From NCBI RefSeq assembly GCF_015277515.1, contig NZ_CP063767.1, positions 62,001-126,000 of the forward strand: a DNA stretch of 64,000 bases, written 5' to 3'. Position 1 is the first letter of the stretch; the number at the start of each line of letters is the position of its first letter. Made by a program: the position numbers and the translations under genes. Of the stretch, positions 62,654 to 64,000 are shown one piece after another. The stretch comes from Thermophilibacter immobilis (lineage in GTDB: Bacteria; Actinomycetota; Coriobacteriia; Coriobacteriales; Atopobiaceae). The notes under the pieces are model-generated. The model was given only the letters and a program-made list of their open reading frames with translations. It was not told the origin of the DNA and made no database searches.

Positions 62654-64000
62654 ATGCTGAGAGAGAGCTACACCACCTGGAGATGCGGTGCGCACGAGAT
62701 CTCGCTCTCCCGCCCGCGGATTATGGGCATCCTCAACGTGACGCCCGACTCCTTCTCTGACGGCGGGCAGAACCTCAACGCCAAGGCGGCCGTCGCGCGG
62801 GGCCTGGCCATGCTCGACGAGGGTGCCGACATCATCGACGTGGGCGGCGAGTCCACCCGTCCCGGTCATGTTGCCGTTTCCCCTCAGGAGGAAGCCGAGC
62901 GCATTGTGCCCGTGGTGCGCGCGCTCGTGGAGGAGGGTGCCATCGTCTCGGTGGACACGCGCCACGCGGACGTGGCCCGGATGTGCATGCGCCTGGGAGC
63001 CTCAATCGTGAATGACGTCACGGGCTTCACGGATTCCGATATGGTCAAGGTTGCCGCGGATACCTCCTGTGGTTGTGTGATTATGCATTGGGACCAGGAC
63101 GAGGGGGGGCTGGGCACGCACGTTGCGCGCCGCCAGGTCCTTCTCGACGACAGCCGTCCCAACGGGTCCGCCGTGCCCCACCCCGTGACCTCGCAGCGGC
63201 GCTTCACCCTTCCCGAGGAGGCCCCCATCATGCGCCAGGTCATGGGCTTTTTGGGGGACCAGGCTCGCATTCTCCTGCGTGCCGGCGTCGCCCGAGAGCG
63301 CATCTGCCTGGATCCGGGCCCGGGCTTCAACAAGTATGCCGACGAGGATGTGGTCATCCAGCGCGCCACGCACTCCATGGTCTCGATGGGCTATCCGCTC
63401 CTGTGTGCCGTCTCACGCAAGCGCTTCGTGGGGGCCGTCTCGGGCGCGACTGACGTCACGTCGCGCGACGCGGCCACGGCTGGCATCTGTATCTCCGCCA
63501 TCGACCAGGGCGCGCGCATCGTGCGCGTCCACAACGTGGCCGGCGTCTCGCAGGCCATAAACGCCTACTGGGCCGTCTCGCACAAGGACTCGCGTCAGGG
63601 GTTCGTCTCGCTTGGCTCGAACGTGGGCAACCGCGTCGCCAACCTTGCGCGCGCGGTGCAGCTCATCGACGAGATTCCGCTGACCTGCGTGGTCAACGCG
63701 AGCCATGCCTACGAGACCGAGCCTGCCTACGGCATCGCTACCCCGGTGGCCAACGCCGTGGCCGAGATTCGCACCGAGCTCCACCCCCTCGTGCTCATGG
63801 ACAAGCTGCTCGAGGTCGAAGACTCCCTCGGACGCATCCGCGATGATGACCGGGACCCCAAGGAGGCCGGGAGCGGTCCGCGCACGATCGACTGCGACCT
63901 GGTCTGGATTGAGGGCGAGAGTCACGTGGGTGCCAAGCTCACGTTGCCGCATCCCCGCCTGGGGGAGCGCGACTACGTGATCGTGCCCATGGAGGACCTC
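62654..64000 (+). CDS. folP: Dihydropteroate synthase / HPPK fusion (FolP-FolK), runs off the right end
   Basis: The reading frame is open from ATG 62654 (after GGAGAAGGGAAGGCC) to the window end, 449 codons. Residues about 18-300 are dihydropteroate synthase, with IMGILNVTPDSFSDGG, DIIDVGGESTRPGH, NDVTGF, LDPGPGFNK and SRKRFVGAVSG. From about residue 315 it becomes 6-hydroxymethyl-dihydropterin pyrophosphokinase (FVSLGSNVGNRVANLARAV, SHAYETEPAYG, RTIDCDLVWIEG, LPHPRLGERDYVIVP). It catalyses two successive steps of folate synthesis in one chain. The C-terminus is missing. Confidence 0.95.
   Translation, partial: MLRESYTTWRCGAHEISLSRPRIMGILNVTPDSFSDGGQNLNAKAAVARGLAMLDEGADIIDVGGESTRPGHVAVSPQEEAERIVPVVRALVEEGAIVSVDTRHADVARMCMRLGASIVNDVTGFTDSDMVKVAADTSCGCVIMHWDQDEGGLGTHVARRQVLLDDSRPNGSAVPHPVTSQRRFTLPEEAPIMRQVMGFLGDQARILLRAGVARERICLDPGPGFNKYADEDVVIQRATHSMVSMGYPLLCAVSRKRFVGAVSGATDVTSRDAATAGICISAIDQGARIVRVHNVAGVSQAINAYWAVSHKDSRQGFVSLGSNVGNRVANLARAVQLIDEIPLTCVVNASHAYETEPAYGIATPVANAVAEIRTELHPLVLMDKLLEVEDSLGRIRDDDRDPKEAGSGPRTIDCDLVWIEGESHVGAKLTLPHPRLGERDYVIVPMEDL

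Overview
The window is high-GC, densely coded bacterial DNA that reads as a host-associated member of the Coriobacteriia (Actinomycetota), most like the Olsenella/Atopobium group. This is inferred from gene content: an HspR-type MerR repressor at the end of a dnaK-grpE-dnaJ operon, a PRC-barrel MgtE-type transporter, a FolP-FolK fusion, and sugar/mucin scavenging genes in a small-genome style layout. No search was run, so the genus is not proven.

Layout. 1-6.5 kb: 5' end of a Mg-transporter-like gene, a membrane-anchored GH3 glycosidase with permuted domains, lemA, tRNA-Ser(UGA), tadA, and an RlmI-like methyltransferase. 6.7-13.4 kb: a Ugp-like ABC importer operon (ATPase, two permeases, Tat lipoprotein) followed by two phosphoesterases, one with an apparent frameshift. 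13.5-19.5 kb: a DEAD-box helicase, metNIQ, an aldo-keto reductase and metA. 19.7-25.1 kb: yfcE and the dnaK-grpE-dnaJ-hspR operon. 25.3-29.7 kb: a full N-acetylmuramic acid salvage operon (murR-like, murQ, murP, mupG). 29.9-32.6 kb: clpB. 33.4-46.6 kb: a wrecked giant cell-wall GH31 gene. 47-50.1 kb: a kinase-less PASTA membrane protein, two small proteins and hsp20. 50.2-52.6 kb: an MBL hydrolase and a decayed cytosine methyltransferase/DUF4928 restriction locus. 52.7-56.8 kb: tilS-hpt-ftsH. 57.1-64 kb: a small wHTH protein, an aminotransferase, a PHP phosphatase, exonuclease III, a patatin, a Sir2 protein, and folP-folK running off the end.

The most striking region is 33.4-46.6 kb. One open reading frame of about 2,235 codons can be rebuilt: signal peptide, GH31 catalytic domain, Fn3, carbohydrate-binding, cohesin-like and FIVAR modules, and a VPNTG sortase anchor. 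It is split at codon 605 by a 6.4-kb insertion flanked by a 6-bp repeat (ACATGG), and also carries an in-frame amber codon. The insertion has two layers. Its ends and an IS3-family transposase gene are mobile-element DNA. Its core (35.65-39.97 kb) has lower GC and looks like Lactobacillaceae chromosome: SemiSWEET, a Crp/Fnr-family regulator, a free HMA domain protein and a metal P-type ATPase with an unusual CPG motif. An exact TTGAT-N4-ATCAA box lies at about -41.5 of the ATPase promoter, so the cassette looks like a transferable regulator-plus-pump unit. Two inverted copies of a palindromic repeat of about 230 bp flank the whole GH31 locus.

A second system-level signal is a shared operator, ATCTAnn-N9-CTTAGAT, upstream of dnaK, clpB and hsp20. 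It defines a candidate heat-shock regulon controlled by the HspR protein encoded in the window.
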